Shown: one piece after another, positions 13,456 to 25,591 of the stretch | Numbering within the stretch: the first letter of the stretch is position 1 | Layout of the letters: each line of letters opens with the position of its first letter | Assembly (NCBI GenBank): GCA_022829145.1 | Contig: CM040745.1 | Location: 14,991,501 to 15,055,500, forward strand | Length of the DNA stretch: 64,000 nt | DNA from: Albula goreensis | Taxonomy: Eukaryota; Chordata; Actinopteri; Albuliformes; Albulidae | Direction of reading: 5' to 3' | The notes under the pieces: model-generated | What the model was told of the DNA's origin: nothing | Seen by the model: only the letters and a program-made list of their open reading frames with translations | The model's database searches: none | Position numbers and translations under genes: made by a program

Positions 13456-15795
13456 GTATTGAAGAGTACAGACAAGAACATATCACAGGCAAAATTAAAA
13501 CATGCAGACTGACTAAAAGAGTGTGTTCAGTTTTTTTCCACATCAGTGCTATCCTTTCTTGGTCCATAAGGGGCAATAAAGGTAAACAGCACAAATAAAG
13601 CAGACCTCATGGGTCACCATGGCCACAGTTCCCCTGAGGACACTCCTTTTTTCCAACAGCATGGGGTGAAAAGAGATGAGATAGACCGAAAGGAACCTCA
13701 AAGGGAACTGAGGGATGAAAAGACGCTAAAATTGAACCACAATCTCTCTGGAGTCAAGATGCGGCAAGGCTATTGCCTTTAATTAAAAGAAAACAATATC
13801 AGTTGCTTCACTCCATTGACTTGAGCTGGCTGCAGCATATGCAAGCTCTCTGCCGCCACATTTTATTATTATTCTGATTAATCTCTGGGGACACAGCTCC
13901 CGTGAGATACCAACAAACTGCTCCAACGAAACTGTGACCTGAGTGCCACAAAAACAAACACTCTCCTCCATTTGACGGAGAACTCATTAAACAATAAATA
14001 CTCCGCAGGCAAGAGGATATTTGCTTCATTTGGCTGAGTACAAGCTCACACAGGTAATAAGTATTTGATTAACATAACAATGACTGCATGGACAGGAGAG
14101 ACTGAAAGGTGGAGGGTGATATTACCTAGTTTATTACAGTCACATTTGTCTAAGTGTGTAAATGTATTTGACCATTTAAATTTGACCAGATATTAGATTT
14201 GATTTGTGACAAGAGTGTATATGCATGCCTAATATTATTGACATTAAACATTTCTCTGTAGCCTAGCAATAAGAAAAGAAAAAACTCTGACACAGCCATT
14301 TTAGGCTTTTGCTTTCGCAATGACACTGTTTCTACTACAGTAGCTCTCCGGGGGCTAATTCAAGTTCTCTAAAATCTTGTGTTGGTAGGCAGCAGTACAA
14401 GTGCAGTTATTGAAAGCCATTTTTGTCTCAATGAGGTCAACGAGTGATATCCCACAGTGAAATTAACTTAATGGCTTGTATAAAGAGTCTATTGAAGGAC
14501 ATTGAAAGAGGCAATTATAACTTTTTTAGGGTTCTATTGTCATAGTAAAGGCCAACATCAAAGGTAAAAAAAAAAAAAAATGAAATTGTGTCTGGAGCTT
14601 CCGTGATTAATCATCTCATATAAAGCCCTCTGTACACCTTTGGTCAAAGTACATGCAAATGAAAAAAAAATTTTTTTACAATGAATCGATTTAATAAAAT
14701 GTTAATCATAAGACTGATCATAACTGTCTTTAATTATTTATAGCTGATTTTCAAGAAAACCAAAATCTGTTACTTGGAGAATATTTACATTTGAAGGAAA
14801 TTATTTTCTTTTTTATTTTCTTTTTATTTATCTATTTTTTTTAGCTAATATACACACTGTTGTGGTATGAAATGTGGTATTGTTGTAAATGTGTTTAATG
14901 TGTAATTAGATCATAATTTAGAAATTATGTCTTTAAACTAGGATTACCCCCATAGAACAAAATCAATGAAACATTATGTCTAGTTGGAAGGGACATCCAA
15001 AAGACATTTTGAATATCTTATAGGAGTAGATGAAAAGAGCTTCTAGCTATGGTTAAACTGACCATAAACTATTCATTTTCAGTTAATACTATATGAATAG
15101 GTATAGTTTACCCAGAGTGACCATAAATTGGGATCTTGCTGTGTCTTGATTATATAAAGGGGCACCTTACTTTGGTAAGCCTTGAGCTCTACTGTTCCCT
15201 TACATCTGGTGTACCTTAATGAATGAGTTAAAATCATCTTCTGTTTGTCCTGTGCTCCAGACAAATTAATCATTTGCTGGTCAATCAAGGCCTCAGCCTA
15301 ACTCCCCATTCACACGTGTACATTTAAAAAAAACAGCCTGTTTCACAAAAGTTACTGCTTTTAAACAAATCATGAGTTACTCCATGACTGATTTCAAGAA
15401 CATACAAAGCTTTTTTTGTGAGTGTTTTCCAAAGACCATCATTTTGGGAAACAATTCCTTCATTTCCAAATATGCACTTTTCAAAGTGAGAAAGGTGCTG
15501 ACATATTTTCTTTTTTACTTGCATTTATTAAAACTGTGAAGTAAGCGATCCCAGGTGCTCTTAAATATCTAAGAAATATTGAGTACAACTTGAGCTACAG
15601 ATGGCTTTGGGAAATGCATTTTAAATGAACAGTGGTTCATAGAAATGATTTTAAGATGCTATTAACACTGTCTTATTCCAGTGAAAAAAAGAGTTTCTCA
15701 AGTAGCACAAACAACCTCAATAAAATCAGGACTCTGGTAGGTTGCGTTTTTCCTTCTGTAATGCAGTGTGGATACAATGGATGCAGCAGACTTAC

Positions 15796-15860
15796 CCCAT
15801 TCACAGGATAGGTCTTCCAGCCCAACTCGCCTAACACAGCTGTGGTATCCAACAGGACCA
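15796..15860 (-). CDS. epha6: epha6 exon 2: start of the ligand-binding domain
   Basis: A 65-bp internal exon of the ephrin type-A receptor 6 gene. On the minus strand it follows a pyrimidine-rich acceptor (CTTATCTTTCCTTACAG, AG at 15862-15861) and ends GGG|GTAAGT (donor GT at 15795-15794). With the one base carried from exon 1 it encodes 22 residues, including VVLLDTTAVLGELGWKTYP then VNG, and leaves the frame at phase 0 before an expected Trp codon in exon 3. This is the first strand of the globular ephrin-binding domain. The LLDTT...LGELGWKTYP signature fits EPHA6 better than its paralogues as I remember them (EPHA3 and EPHA5 have LLDSK or LLDSR followed by GWISYP or GWIAFP; EPHA8 has GWLTYP). 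The exon is far shorter than any ORF filter would favour, but frame, splice sites and family match all agree. The kinase and all other domains lie outside the window. Confidence 0.93.
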
Positions 15861-16910
15861 CTGTAAGGAAAGATAAGCCCAATAAATCAGTTTACTCTTA
15901 GTATTGAAGCAGTGAAATTGCTTATCTGAATTATTATAAACTCCACTCCACTTTTTGTTATTTTCCCACCATCCTTTAGGAAGAGTGATAAAAAGTTACC
16001 ATTGGGCTCTTTGATGGATTCCATAAGAGTCTTGTGGATAATTGCCTGTTATATCTAGCTGTAACACACAAGGCAGAAAGTGCTTGTAACATAATGTGAT
16101 GCTGTTTGATGAGCTACATTTTTTTCACAAAACAAAATCCACTTTGACTTTCTTAACTATGCATTTCCTGTCATTTTTCATTTGTCGTTTCATTCATATG
16201 GCCACAGTGCTCGCAGAAATTATATCTTGCTCTATAATTGTTCACGTTCGTGATGATTTGAAAAAAACATTGAAATAAAACTTCTCTGTTCCTTTCTTCA
16301 ACTGTTTGACAACATTTTTCCAAGACAAAAACAAAAGTCTTGGGACCCAGAAAGCTAAGTCCCTATAATTCTACTTAAAAAAATAAGCTTTTCAGAAAAC
16401 AATGAACAGTTGTTCACAAATATGTCAGTGAAAGGTAGGTAATGTATGACATTCAGAGCCAATAAAGCCCTGTTTATGTATTTACACTGCAATTAAAAGC
16501 ACTAGCACTGAGTAGAATCCTCATTAGAAAATCATTAACATGGAAATCACAGACATAATATGCTGCTGATCAAAGAAAACAATGGTTTTGAGACACTAGA
16601 CTGTTTTCTATGAATGTGGCATGAATCAATAATGTGTGGACACAAGCAAAAGTTCAGGACAGCCTGATTTATTCACTCATTTTTTCCCACAGAAATATTA
16701 GTCTATGGAAAATACCTGATCAGTGAGGTCATGTCCACTTGTGGTGTTGGAGAGTAGTTAACTACATGTAATTAAACAACAGGTTTAACTACATTTTGTA
16801 GTAGCTTGCTGGTAGTTCAACTACATTCATATTTGCATAGTGATTCAAGCCATTTTTGTGTAGTTTACTACTTAAATGACAAACAACTTTGGGCCAGAAA
16901 ATGAAAGGAA

Positions 16911-16930
16911 TTATTATTATTATTATTATT
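16911..16930. repeat. (ATT)n microsatellite inside the hAT element
   Basis: About seven ATT units followed by a T run. It arose inside the left part of the hAT element. Confidence 0.85.
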
Positions 16931-17128
16931 TTTTTTACAATTGCTTCTCTACTACAATTGAACCCCCTTTGATTAGCCCTGCCCCCTTCTCCTTTCATAC
17001 AGACCGCTGTGAAGGCATGCCCAGGCAGTGTATTTGTTAGGCAGCCACCACCACACACTTGACCTTTGTGTAGTGCATGTGAAAAAAGGGTGGGCGTTGC
17101 TCACTGCTCACACAGCGATAAAGTCATC

Positions 17129-17311
17129 ATGGATACACCTCCCATATCTCAGCCTGAAGAAAAATCACCATGGCCATATTTACGGAAGTACACAACACTG
17201 ACAAGCTCCACTGACAAAACCCATGTTTTGACTTGTGAGCTATGCAAGCTGAGAGTAAATACACTCTCTACTGCAAGGACATCAAACACAAATCTAAGAA
17301 CACATATAAAG
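17129..17311 (+). pseudogene. hAT transposase N-terminal BED zinc-finger exon
   Basis: The ATG at 17129 opens 61 codons ending at AAAG|GTGAGG, an apparent donor after 17311 (phase 0). The peptide has the BED-finger pattern of hAT transposases and ZBED proteins: WPYLRKYTTL near residues 15-24, the first Cys pair TCELC (residues 36 and 39), STARTSNTNL (47-56) and His59. The final His or Cys ligand would be in the next exon, which I cannot find. BED fingers bind the subterminal repeats of their own transposon, and such repeats surround this exon. Without the RNase-H-like catalytic core it cannot act as a transposase. It could be an old domesticated exon, but nothing suggests it is used. Confidence 0.6.
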
Positions 17312-17713
17312 GTGAGGGTATTAACATTGACTTTGCTTGCCAACTTAGTGAAGTTTAGATAAGCCAGCCACATTGTAATGTTCCATACAAGCAAGTGATT
17401 TAATTCAATGAATGTTACAATAATTAATGTCTGTTGTGTTAGTTTGTCTGCCAACAATTATGTTTTATCAAAACCTATCATCTTGCTAACCAGCTAAAAG
17501 TCAGGTTTGCTGACATAAAGCAAACATTAGCTAACCTTAGCTGACTTAGTCATACTATTCTCATGTGTTTTGCCACCCATAACATATGGAGCATTGCACA
17601 TAAGATATAATTTCGTATCACATGTACATTATTAATTGTATCATTTTTTACAAAGTAGTTTGAACTACTTTTTCTAAGTAGCTTTAGTTAACAAAACAAG
17701 ACTTCTCCCTAGG

Positions 17714-18351
17714 TGTCAGTAACTGTGGTTTGGTTTTGTGTTTTTCTTTTTTTTTTGGTTTTGGTTTTTTGTTCAGCTGTTTTCGTTTGTGTTGATTTTT
17801 TCATTTGCCCAGTCCATGTGCGTTTGTTTTCATTTTTTCTGTTTGCCCTGCCTCCTGCTTTGTTACCTGATTGCCGATTTGTTTCACCTGCCCCGTTGTA
17901 CACTTGTGTCTCGTTTGCTTGCTTACCTGTGTTTATTTATATCCTGCCTTGTCCTTTGTTCTGTATGAGTTTGTCTTGGTTTATTTGCTTCTCTGTGCAT
18001 GCTATAAGTCTTTCTGTTCCTGTTCTGACCACCTGTTATGACTTTTGCCTGTTTGTCTTTACCCTGTGTTCTGTTTTTTTTTTTTTTTTTTTTTTTGATT
18101 TTGTCTTATCACTGTGTAGTACTGGTTTTTGTATTCTTGCCTGTTTTTATTATCTCATTTTCTGGATTGTGATTTTGTACTTTTTCCAAGTTTTTCTGGT
18201 TTTGATCCTTGCTTGTTCCTGACCACGATTTTGGTATTTTGGACTTCGATTTTGGCTGCAATACAATTCCATTTGTTTAAGGTCTGTGTGCACTTGAGTC
18301 CTTGCTGGATCCTGACTCTAGGGTACCTTTGCTGAAGTTCAGCTTCTTACA
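17714..18351 (+). mobile_element. LTR-like block (probable Gypsy-type solo LTR) nested in the hAT element
   Basis: A strongly T-rich, A-poor stretch starting TGTCAGTAACTG and ending TTCTTACA, with recurrent words such as TTGCCTG, CCTGTTCTGACCACC and ATCCTGACTCT. That composition is familiar from long terminal repeats of fish Gypsy-type retrotransposons. TTTATATCCTGCC near 17935 resembles the TATA box of such LTRs. A run of 23 T occupies 18074-18096. It separates the two ends of the hAT element, so it inserted later. I could not find a matching 4-6 bp duplication at the ends and see no internal retroviral-type genes, so the LTR assignment is by resemblance only. The 169-codon ORF on the plus strand across it is a composition artefact. 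Confidence 0.42.
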
Positions 18352-20244
18352 GTGTGAAGTAATTGGTAGCTTGTAAAGCTATGCTTTATTAGCTTTATGC
18401 TTTAAGTAGCTTCCACAACATTGCTTGTGGTTTATCTTCTCTCAATAAGACCAAATTAGGTTATACATGTGTTTAGTATTTTAATTAAAAAAAACCACTG
18501 AATCCAGTTAATGAAGTATGATAGATGAAAATTTTTGTCAGTGAATGAAGAAAAAATCCTCTCCCACAGACAATAAATTTACTAAAGACAAGATTTAGAT
18601 TCTGTTCATTAACATTTGTGGTGATCTTGCACATGAGAAGTTATAACATATTATTCATGTTTCCTTCCATTGGAATCTGCATAAACATTCATGACCCAGT
18701 GCACAGTGCCTTAATTCCCCATACATATCTATAGCCATTATTAAAGCAATGGTGGAAAACTTGCACACAACCAAAACAAGGAACTGTACAACCATGAGGA
18801 GGATCCTTCTTAAGAAATCACAGCAGGCCAGGATGGGATGCATTTGCTGAAGGCATTGGGATGTTGCACATTAATAAACCCTGATCATGAATATGTGTGA
18901 AAGCAGTTATTCACTGGTCTTCTGTCAGCCTCCAGGTGAATTTAAAATGATTAATGAACAATTTCCTTTGTCTCTGAGGACCAGCTTAATTATGATCTCT
19001 ATCAATATGTTGAGCCATATCTGTAAAATCAGTTCATACAACAGCCACAGTGCCACCATGACTGTAAACAAAAAATAAAGTAGTTTACCATTGTTAGGCC
19101 CACATAAGTTTGTATTTAAAATAAATATGCATGCTAGGCTAAGTCTTGTTGACTGTGAGTTGCAAATGAACTGTATGTATTATAGACTAACATGGCACTA
19201 TGCTGTCAGGGAAAAGCAAAGTGAACAAACATTCTGAATCAACTACAACTGACTGCAAATGTCTAAACAGCCTTAGGTTTAATATATTCCAAGCAAATGT
19301 TTGTCACATGTCAAAAACAAATTGTGCTCTCTACTTCAAATATCATTATGGACACAGTGGGGCAGATGTACCAAACAACTGTGAGTCTTGACCAAAGAAA
19401 ATCACAGAAGCAGTTATGCAGTAATGGGTACAGCAGAGGAATACACACTACCAGGGTACTTATAGCTGGTTTGACATTTATGTATATGTTTAATTATAAA
19501 CACATTTAAGTGTAAACACTGACTAAATATTCATGTTTTTGGTTATGCAGTGAACAGAAATGGACCTTACCCAGCAATAAAATAATCAAAATTGTTTGCC
19601 CACATCAACGAACTTCTGTGCCATGTTTGCCATGTTCAGATATCACAGATAAGTATTTTACTCTCTTTCACAACCAATACCATGGCAATTTTAATGACAT
19701 GGAAATTCAGAGATAAGGCTCTATAGCAGCATTACTTTCCAGGACACTGCATTATACACAAGTCTTTGCATACACTCCTACAGGCTGGGCCAATGCTGAC
19801 ATTCCTAACTCATGCTCTTCTGTGAGAAAATAAATAGGTAAACACTCTCTGACACATACAATACAAAGATGAGGACAAAATGTAATGTGGCCATGACACA
19901 AAAATCTGCTTTACGCATAGAAGTTCTAAGTCAGCATTTTGAGCCCTTCAATGCTTGAAGCAGGATCTCCCAACAGGAAGCACAATGTCTGGTGTCCACC
20001 TGTGTACAGCTCCCCAGCGCATGCCCAGCTTACCCCTGCGTTTGATAGTCTACTGTCTCCAGCTGCAGTAGCATCCAGTCCCTCCATAATCAGAACTCAT
20101 ATTTTATTTTTGAAGTCACACAGCTCAGGATATCTCCCATGAATAATTTAACAGAACATACCCTGGACCAATAAAATACAGCACTAGCCACAGATTACAC
20201 TGTTTTTCACATGGTTTGTGATTTGGCCAGTCTCTTTTTCTTAG

Positions 20245-20960
20245 TTTTTTTTTTTTTTTTTTCAAATCTTCCAAATGAATGTGAACAACGAATTTCCACA
20301 GGGAATTTCTACTGGCCCCTGTCAAACTATAAACAGCATCATACATCTCTGGTTTTAATGAGGGTAACAATTGTGTATAAGAAATGTATTGACTCTGGCT
20401 CCATGTACTCTTGTGATTGAAATCTTCATATGTAATGTATCCAAATAAGACAGGGACCATTGTCTCATGGAGAGACAGTGAGGTGACTTCCATCTAAGTG
20501 CCACCATCTTTTCTGCAGCTGTAATGTCTGCTAATAAACCTCTCTTCTGGACACAGAGGAGGTCTAGATCCGTGTTATCTCCTTGGAGTAAAAGAGTTGG
20601 GGATCAGGGGATCCACACTGAGAGAATATCTGATCATTCAGAAGCCACATTTTGCCAGAACTCTGCCACGCCAGGAAAGCCCAAGACCATAATATGCATA
20701 AACATACCAGTGGCTCTATTACTATCATCTTGAGGACAAAATAGGCACTAAGGAGTAGCTCCCAATTTCTAAAGAAAGTGCTTCCTAGGACTCAGATATT
20801 CTATATGAATGAAATTGGAAAGAACCATCTGATGATCTGGATTTCTTGACAAAAGGATAACATTAATCCAAATTGTGCTCCAATTAATATCCACTTCTGA
20901 TTGAGTTAAATCCCTGGACCAAATTAAACCAGAGTAGGAAGGTTAGTGTGATGCCTTCAT
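20245..20960 (-). mobile_element. L1/Tx1-like LINE remnant, C-terminal end of ORF2
   Basis: Translation of the minus strand from about 20890 downward, across stops and frame changes, gives segments typical of the end of the L1-clade reverse transcriptase protein: WSTIW..., SRNPDHQMVLSNFIH, EYLSPRK, then FWQNV, LCVQKRGLLADITAAEKMVA and LRWK. These match the order NPNHQM, YHTPRRL, FWQEV, LLLAAKKAIA, WKSP of fish L1 and Tx1 elements from memory. A run of 18 T at 20245-20262 (poly-A on the element strand) may mark the 3' side. Several in-frame stops (for example after SE near 20640) show it is dead. It lies in intron 1 of epha6, on the same strand as the gene. Confidence 0.7.
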
Positions 20961-22854
20961 CAAAACTGGACATATAATATATGTCCAGAATACCATGAAG
21001 GTTTAATGGCTCCCATATGTAAATAATTAGTTGACCTAAGTAGTTGCTCAATAATTACTTGGTTGGTTACATCAAATAGATACTATAATACCTATTTATT
21101 AGTTATTTGTTCAGGAAGCATGTTATTGAAGTTACGTGCATGTTGGCTGATTGTTAAGGGCTATGCAAGAGAACCTCACAGGTATGCTAATTAGAGAGCT
21201 GGTAGATTAAATGAGTATAAACCCATAAATAGCAGTTCCTGATTGCAAAAGGGTTGGCATTAAGCCAAAAGCATGTTTTCAAAAACCATTGATATATTTT
21301 GCATTGATAGAATTGTCTTAGCACTATTGCTGAAGAATACTGTTTAGGAAAAGAACATCTGGATAGCAAAACATAGCAGTTCTGAAGACCTACTGAACTG
21401 AAAATTGGTTGTACAAATATGTTATGTAAGGCAAACAATTGAATGAAATTGTGCAAAGCAGCTAGACTCAGCTAAAAAGTAAATCACACTATCTAGCAGA
21501 CTATATGAATAAACCACTGACAGTGTGTTGATATACTGATTATCATCAATGCAAAATGCAAACATTAAACAAAAACAATTCATACTTTTTAATGATTCTA
21601 AAAGTTTGAAATAAATCACTCCTTCTCTATTTTATGCATATAGGAGCAAAGCAGAGTTTTTTGCTGTACGATTCAATAAAAACAATCTACTTACAGGCTA
21701 CAGGAAGAAACAAGTGCACGGTATAATAGTTAACATGGATCCATTCATTAATTGAACGGTAGGGATCAATACATAAAAAGGGCTGAGATAGTATATGTTC
21801 TATTGGACATAAAATCTAGTACAGGAAAAATCAGAGGAAATCCAGCCATTTACTGTAAGGTTTGGGATATTTTAAAGATGACATCTAACACAGGAATGCA
21901 TCTAACAATGCTTGAAACTAAAAAACCTCTATAATTGTAAACCTTACAATCCATATTTAACAACCAAATCTCTTAAATCATAAATTCCATTGTAATGTAA
22001 ACATAGGCGTTGTTATTAGGACATTACTGTCAAAGATCAATATTGCTGGAAAAGATCAGAAAGAGAGACCATATTTTAAGAATATGACTTTCTTCTTAGT
22101 TGTATATTTGATATTTGTGTGAGTTTTTGTCTGCATGTCAGCAAGTGTATGGAATATGAATGAATATACTGTTTGTGTGTGGTAAGAAATTACTGTGCAA
22201 CGGGGTTTGTCTTTGGGATCTCGTCAATGTTTTAGGAAAGGTAAAGGATGTTGGCTTGGGCTGATGGTGTGTGTTTTTAAGCGTGTGTGTTTTGGGTCAT
22301 GGAAGATACTTCTTCCTGGCAGAGAGGGCATCAATTTCTAATTTAATCTCAGCAACAAAGAGCGATTAGAGAACCGGGAACTGACAAGCTGCAGTAACTA
22401 ACACTTCCTCAAACAGAATTACAGAGCACTTTTGCTGTAAGATACAAATCATATTACATCTGACTAGGCCCACACTTTGTCTGGAAGTAGAATTATTCTC
22501 ATATTTCAGAATTATACTCACATTTTTCACTTTTCCCAGCAACAAAATAACACTCAGCACTGTAGTGAAATAGTACTAAACATTTTGAATGACTTAATTC
22601 AAGTATATTAACCTGGGTTAAATATGGCAAACATTTCACAATTATCAGGTCATTTGAATTCATGAATGGGCAACATATTCTGTCTATTTACAGGGAATTA
22701 ATATGAAGAGAACCACTATGAGTCCAAGTGAGGTTCCTGTCCCATCCATCTTAAACTAACTTTAAAAAAACAGACATTTTATTTCATACTAAATTCAGCC
22801 TAACCAAGATACTCGGGCTGTGATTAATAAAATGCACTTTAACTCTTAGGACTT

Positions 22855-23016
22855 GCCAGTGGTCCTACCCGGAGAGCCACAGAGTATCCTGGTTTTTTGT
22901 ATTCACCTGAAATTCAGGTGGGGTGAGTTAATCAGTAGGGTAAATTGTTCAGGACATGCTGAGTAACAACAAAAATACCCTGTGGCTCTCCAGGCCCAGG
23001 AGAGAGGACCACTGGC
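22855..23016. mobile_element. Hairpin-forming MITE-like element (162 bp)
   Basis: The left arm begins GCCAGTGGTCCT and continues GGAGAGCCACAG (22855-22893). The right arm is its reverse complement, CTGTGGCTCTCC...AGGACCACTGGC (22979-23016), with a small indel between the matching blocks. The centre includes the inverted pair TTCACCTGAAATTCAGGTG. GTGGTCC...GGAGAGCCACAGGGT is a motif I recognise from abundant short palindromic repeats in fish genomes, whose family name I cannot fix. No coding capacity. It probably mobilised with a transposase supplied elsewhere. The surrounding sequence shows no clear target duplication. Confidence 0.6.
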
Positions 23017-24939
23017 ATACACTTTCCAATCAAAACAGACTTTAGTTCTTAGACTAATCTGCTGCCTTATGGAGACAAAGATATATGTTTAACACATATC
23101 TCTACAGGAAGAAGGATATGTTGCAAATGAAAATGTACCCGCGGAGTGACTGGCTGCAAGTTCTGCATCTGAATCATGTGCAAATCCTGATTGTCCTCCT
23201 ATCTTTTCTACCTCTTCATGCAAAGTCAGTTTTTTTTGGACCACACTTTTGCTTGTTGATAAATCCAGATTGACATTTGGGCTACATATCTGAAGCACAG
23301 CAATTAGGAGGTACCACACTGTGGGAAAAAAGTTAATGCAAGTTGCCTTCTGTTTTTTTTTGCAAAACTTCCCATTTTAATTTCATCAGAATGTTTTGTT
23401 GTAGTACTACACAGATGGAGTCTTAGAGGAAAGAGAAAAGTTTGGTGTTTCTTTTATTTGTTTGATGTGCAGGGTAATTGAGAGCTCATCTACCACTGCT
23501 GCTTACCTGAAAATGATATCATTTTTGTAACCAAAGAACTGATAATGTAAGAGATCTGACAGACAATCCAAAGATCACACTCTATACATTGTTACATGTA
23601 ATTTTTTGTATTTTGATTCAAGTCAGCATTCTGATGAAAATTAAAGACACAGCCAGTCATTTTATCACCAATAGCTGTTTTTTTAAATGTAAAGATATTG
23701 TTATTTTTCTATAAGGAATTGTAAAAGATAAATTATGATGGTACAAATTATTTTGATATCCCTTTCTATTATTAAAAAGAACTTGAGTTTGTGTTGTTCC
23801 AACAATTACTTTTAAATTTTATCTTCTCAATTATTGAAAACATCATGATTCATGTAAAGAAACTCACATCTCTTGGATTAGAACTAAAGCTGGACAGTGA
23901 TTGCTCCTTTGCCATTGGCCATTAAGCAGCTGTAGTGAAGGAAAGAGAGGATGGAGGAAATACACAGTCACGCCAAGCCTACTCCTTCAACATTAGAAAA
24001 CAATGGACACTTAAAATGAAATACAAAACAAGTTTTGTTAAAATGAAGGCAAACGCTTGTGGAGGGGGGCATTTTAACCTTGGTGGAAAGTACTACTGCC
24101 AACATAATAATAAGTCTACTTATGACAAATAGTAAGCCCTCTAACTTCATCCCAGTTTAAATACAGAGACAATATTTTACAACATATGTGCTTACCATAG
24201 AATAACAACCAACAGCAGCAATCTATCTGCACAGATATCAAAGCTAATAACCTAGCCATGCTCACTCAGTCTTAAAGTCTAAAATTCAATAAGGTGTTGT
24301 TATAGTACAGTATGCATCCATATCAAATAGCTTTTCATTTGTTTTAATGCCCAAGCACTCAAGCTAATTGTAAATTCTCTTCTAGTTCTGAATATTACTA
24401 CTGTGTATACCTCATGCAAAGCCCAAAATGAATTGGTCTACCCTCGCCACTCTCTGTGGACTGTACAAAATTACACTTGCAAATTGTATTGTTGAAAGTC
24501 ATTATTCACTAATCACTCTTGATCATTTAAATTCATGATGACAAAATCCAATTCCATTGCTAAGCTGTATACTGCATGAATTTGGAACTGATTTGTTGTT
24601 TAAGTGAGGTGCCAACAAACTAAAACTAAAAATAATAAAAACATTAAGATTTCTTGTTCAGCGGATTCTGGCCAAAAAACAAGACTTATACTTCCAGTAC
24701 AGTCATGTGATCATGTTGAGATTCCGATTCATTGCAGAAAGTCCGAATCCATAAAGTGCCTATGCATTGAGTAAGGGGATGTCAAACATGGTTATGACAG
24801 ATCTTTTTTTTTTACTGTCCAAACTCTGTCTTTCCACCAACTAAAAATCCTGTACAGGTCAGGTCATAGTATTATCCTGTTTCTGAGTTTTATGGTCAAT
24901 CAAAAAATACTCGGTGGTAAACAGTTTTGAAATCTGGCA

Positions 24940-25591
24940 AACTGATTGGGGGCAGTCCCCTGATTCATTTCGCGTCTCATGTCTCATGTCTCATGTCTGC
25001 GCCTTGAGGACTCTAGCACCTCCAATGGGTCAAAGTTGGAGGTGCGTTTACACACATAACTTTTGAACTGTTTGCCCAATTTTCAAAAATTCTTCACAGG
25101 CCACAAATCTTGTCCAATCTTCTCTAAAATTGGCACAGATGATCTTCAGATGAAGCCTCACAAAAGTTATCAGATGGATTTTTGATTTTGAAAACTGTTT
25201 GTCAGTTACATCCAACTGAAAATGGTGGCAAAGCCACCAAACAAGAAGTGGTGTGAATATCTCAGCAGTGCTTTGATGTATCAATGACAACCTTGGTATG
25301 TGGATTTGGGACCCCTTCCTTAGGATGTGCAAAAACTTTGGCATCATTTGACCTCTGGGGGTGCTGCAATTTTTGGATTTTCAAAAACATTCATCCATTA
25401 CAGCCAAATCAAAGGCAAATGACCCAAACAGGATGTGAGCTCATATCTCAGTTACACTCAATCTTTGGTCAACTGACATAAAACTTCCAGTGCTTACAGC
25501 CACACTTTTAACATGATCAGGTCAAGTTGCCATGGTGACTCTGTCCTGCGGGACTGCTTGGCTCCCTCATCGCTGCTTGCAGCTGTATTTT
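24940..25591. repeat. Probable dispersed repeat with GTCTCAT tandem unit
   Basis: The stretch contains (GTCTCAT)n-type tandem copies at about 24974-24999, then CTCTAGCACCTCCAATGGGTCAAA and several paraphrased blocks (AACTTTTGAACTGTTTGCCC, CAATTTTCAAAAATTC, GATTTTGAAAAC / GATTTTCAAAAAC). It ends GACTGCTTGGCTCCCTCATCGCTGCTTGCAGCTGTAT. I recall very similar wording from repeated fish sequences, especially the terminal GCTGCTTGCAGCTGTAT, but cannot name the family or strand. ORFs across it are chance. Confidence 0.35.

Larger units (their letters stand above)
1..15795 (-). other. epha6: epha6 intron 2, partial (continues beyond the left edge)
   Basis: Begins at the GTAAGT donor of exon 2 and runs to the window edge. 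The next Eph exon should encode most of the ligand-binding domain (about 220 codons, with motifs such as IHTYQVCNV and NNWLRT). No minus-strand ORF here carries these, so exon 3 lies further left. The sequence holds microsatellites (5504-5602, 11626-11684, 13432-13455), A and T runs, two G- or C-rich tracts (7645-7660, 8294-8317), a hAT-like terminus near 5206 and several non-repetitive stretches listed separately as candidate conserved elements. I see no second gene. ORFs of 60-136 codons here (for example 6166-6576 plus, 11710-12033 minus) have no recognisable domains. Confidence 0.8.
16738..18431 (+). mobile_element. Decayed hAT-family DNA transposon with 8-bp flanking repeats
   Basis: The 8-mer CTTGTGGT occurs at 16738-16745 and again at 18424-18431, the target-site duplication length made by hAT transposases. 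Inside it the left end reads GTTGGAGAGTAG and the right end reads CTACTTAAAG...CTTCCACAACATTG, imperfect inverted termini of the CAGTGTTGG type. Many copies of GTAGTT/AACTAC lie near both ends (16756-16880 and 17655-17690), resembling the subterminal repeats of hAT elements. A BED zinc-finger exon sits in the middle. The rest of the transposase is missing, and the right part is interrupted by a T-rich LTR-like block. The first two or three bases of the left terminus seem lost or changed, so the exact left boundary is uncertain. The element sits in intron 1 of epha6 and is certainly not autonomous. Confidence 0.65.

Noticed and set aside
1-15795. Possible epha6 exon 3 in the left part
   Set aside because: No minus-strand opening near 220 codons and no HTYQVCNV or NNWLRT-type motif. 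The exon must lie beyond the window.
17713-18222. 169-codon plus-strand ORF rich in Phe, Cys, Leu, looking like a membrane protein
   Set aside because: A by-product of T-rich LTR-like sequence. Such composition gives hydrophobic translations without coding meaning.
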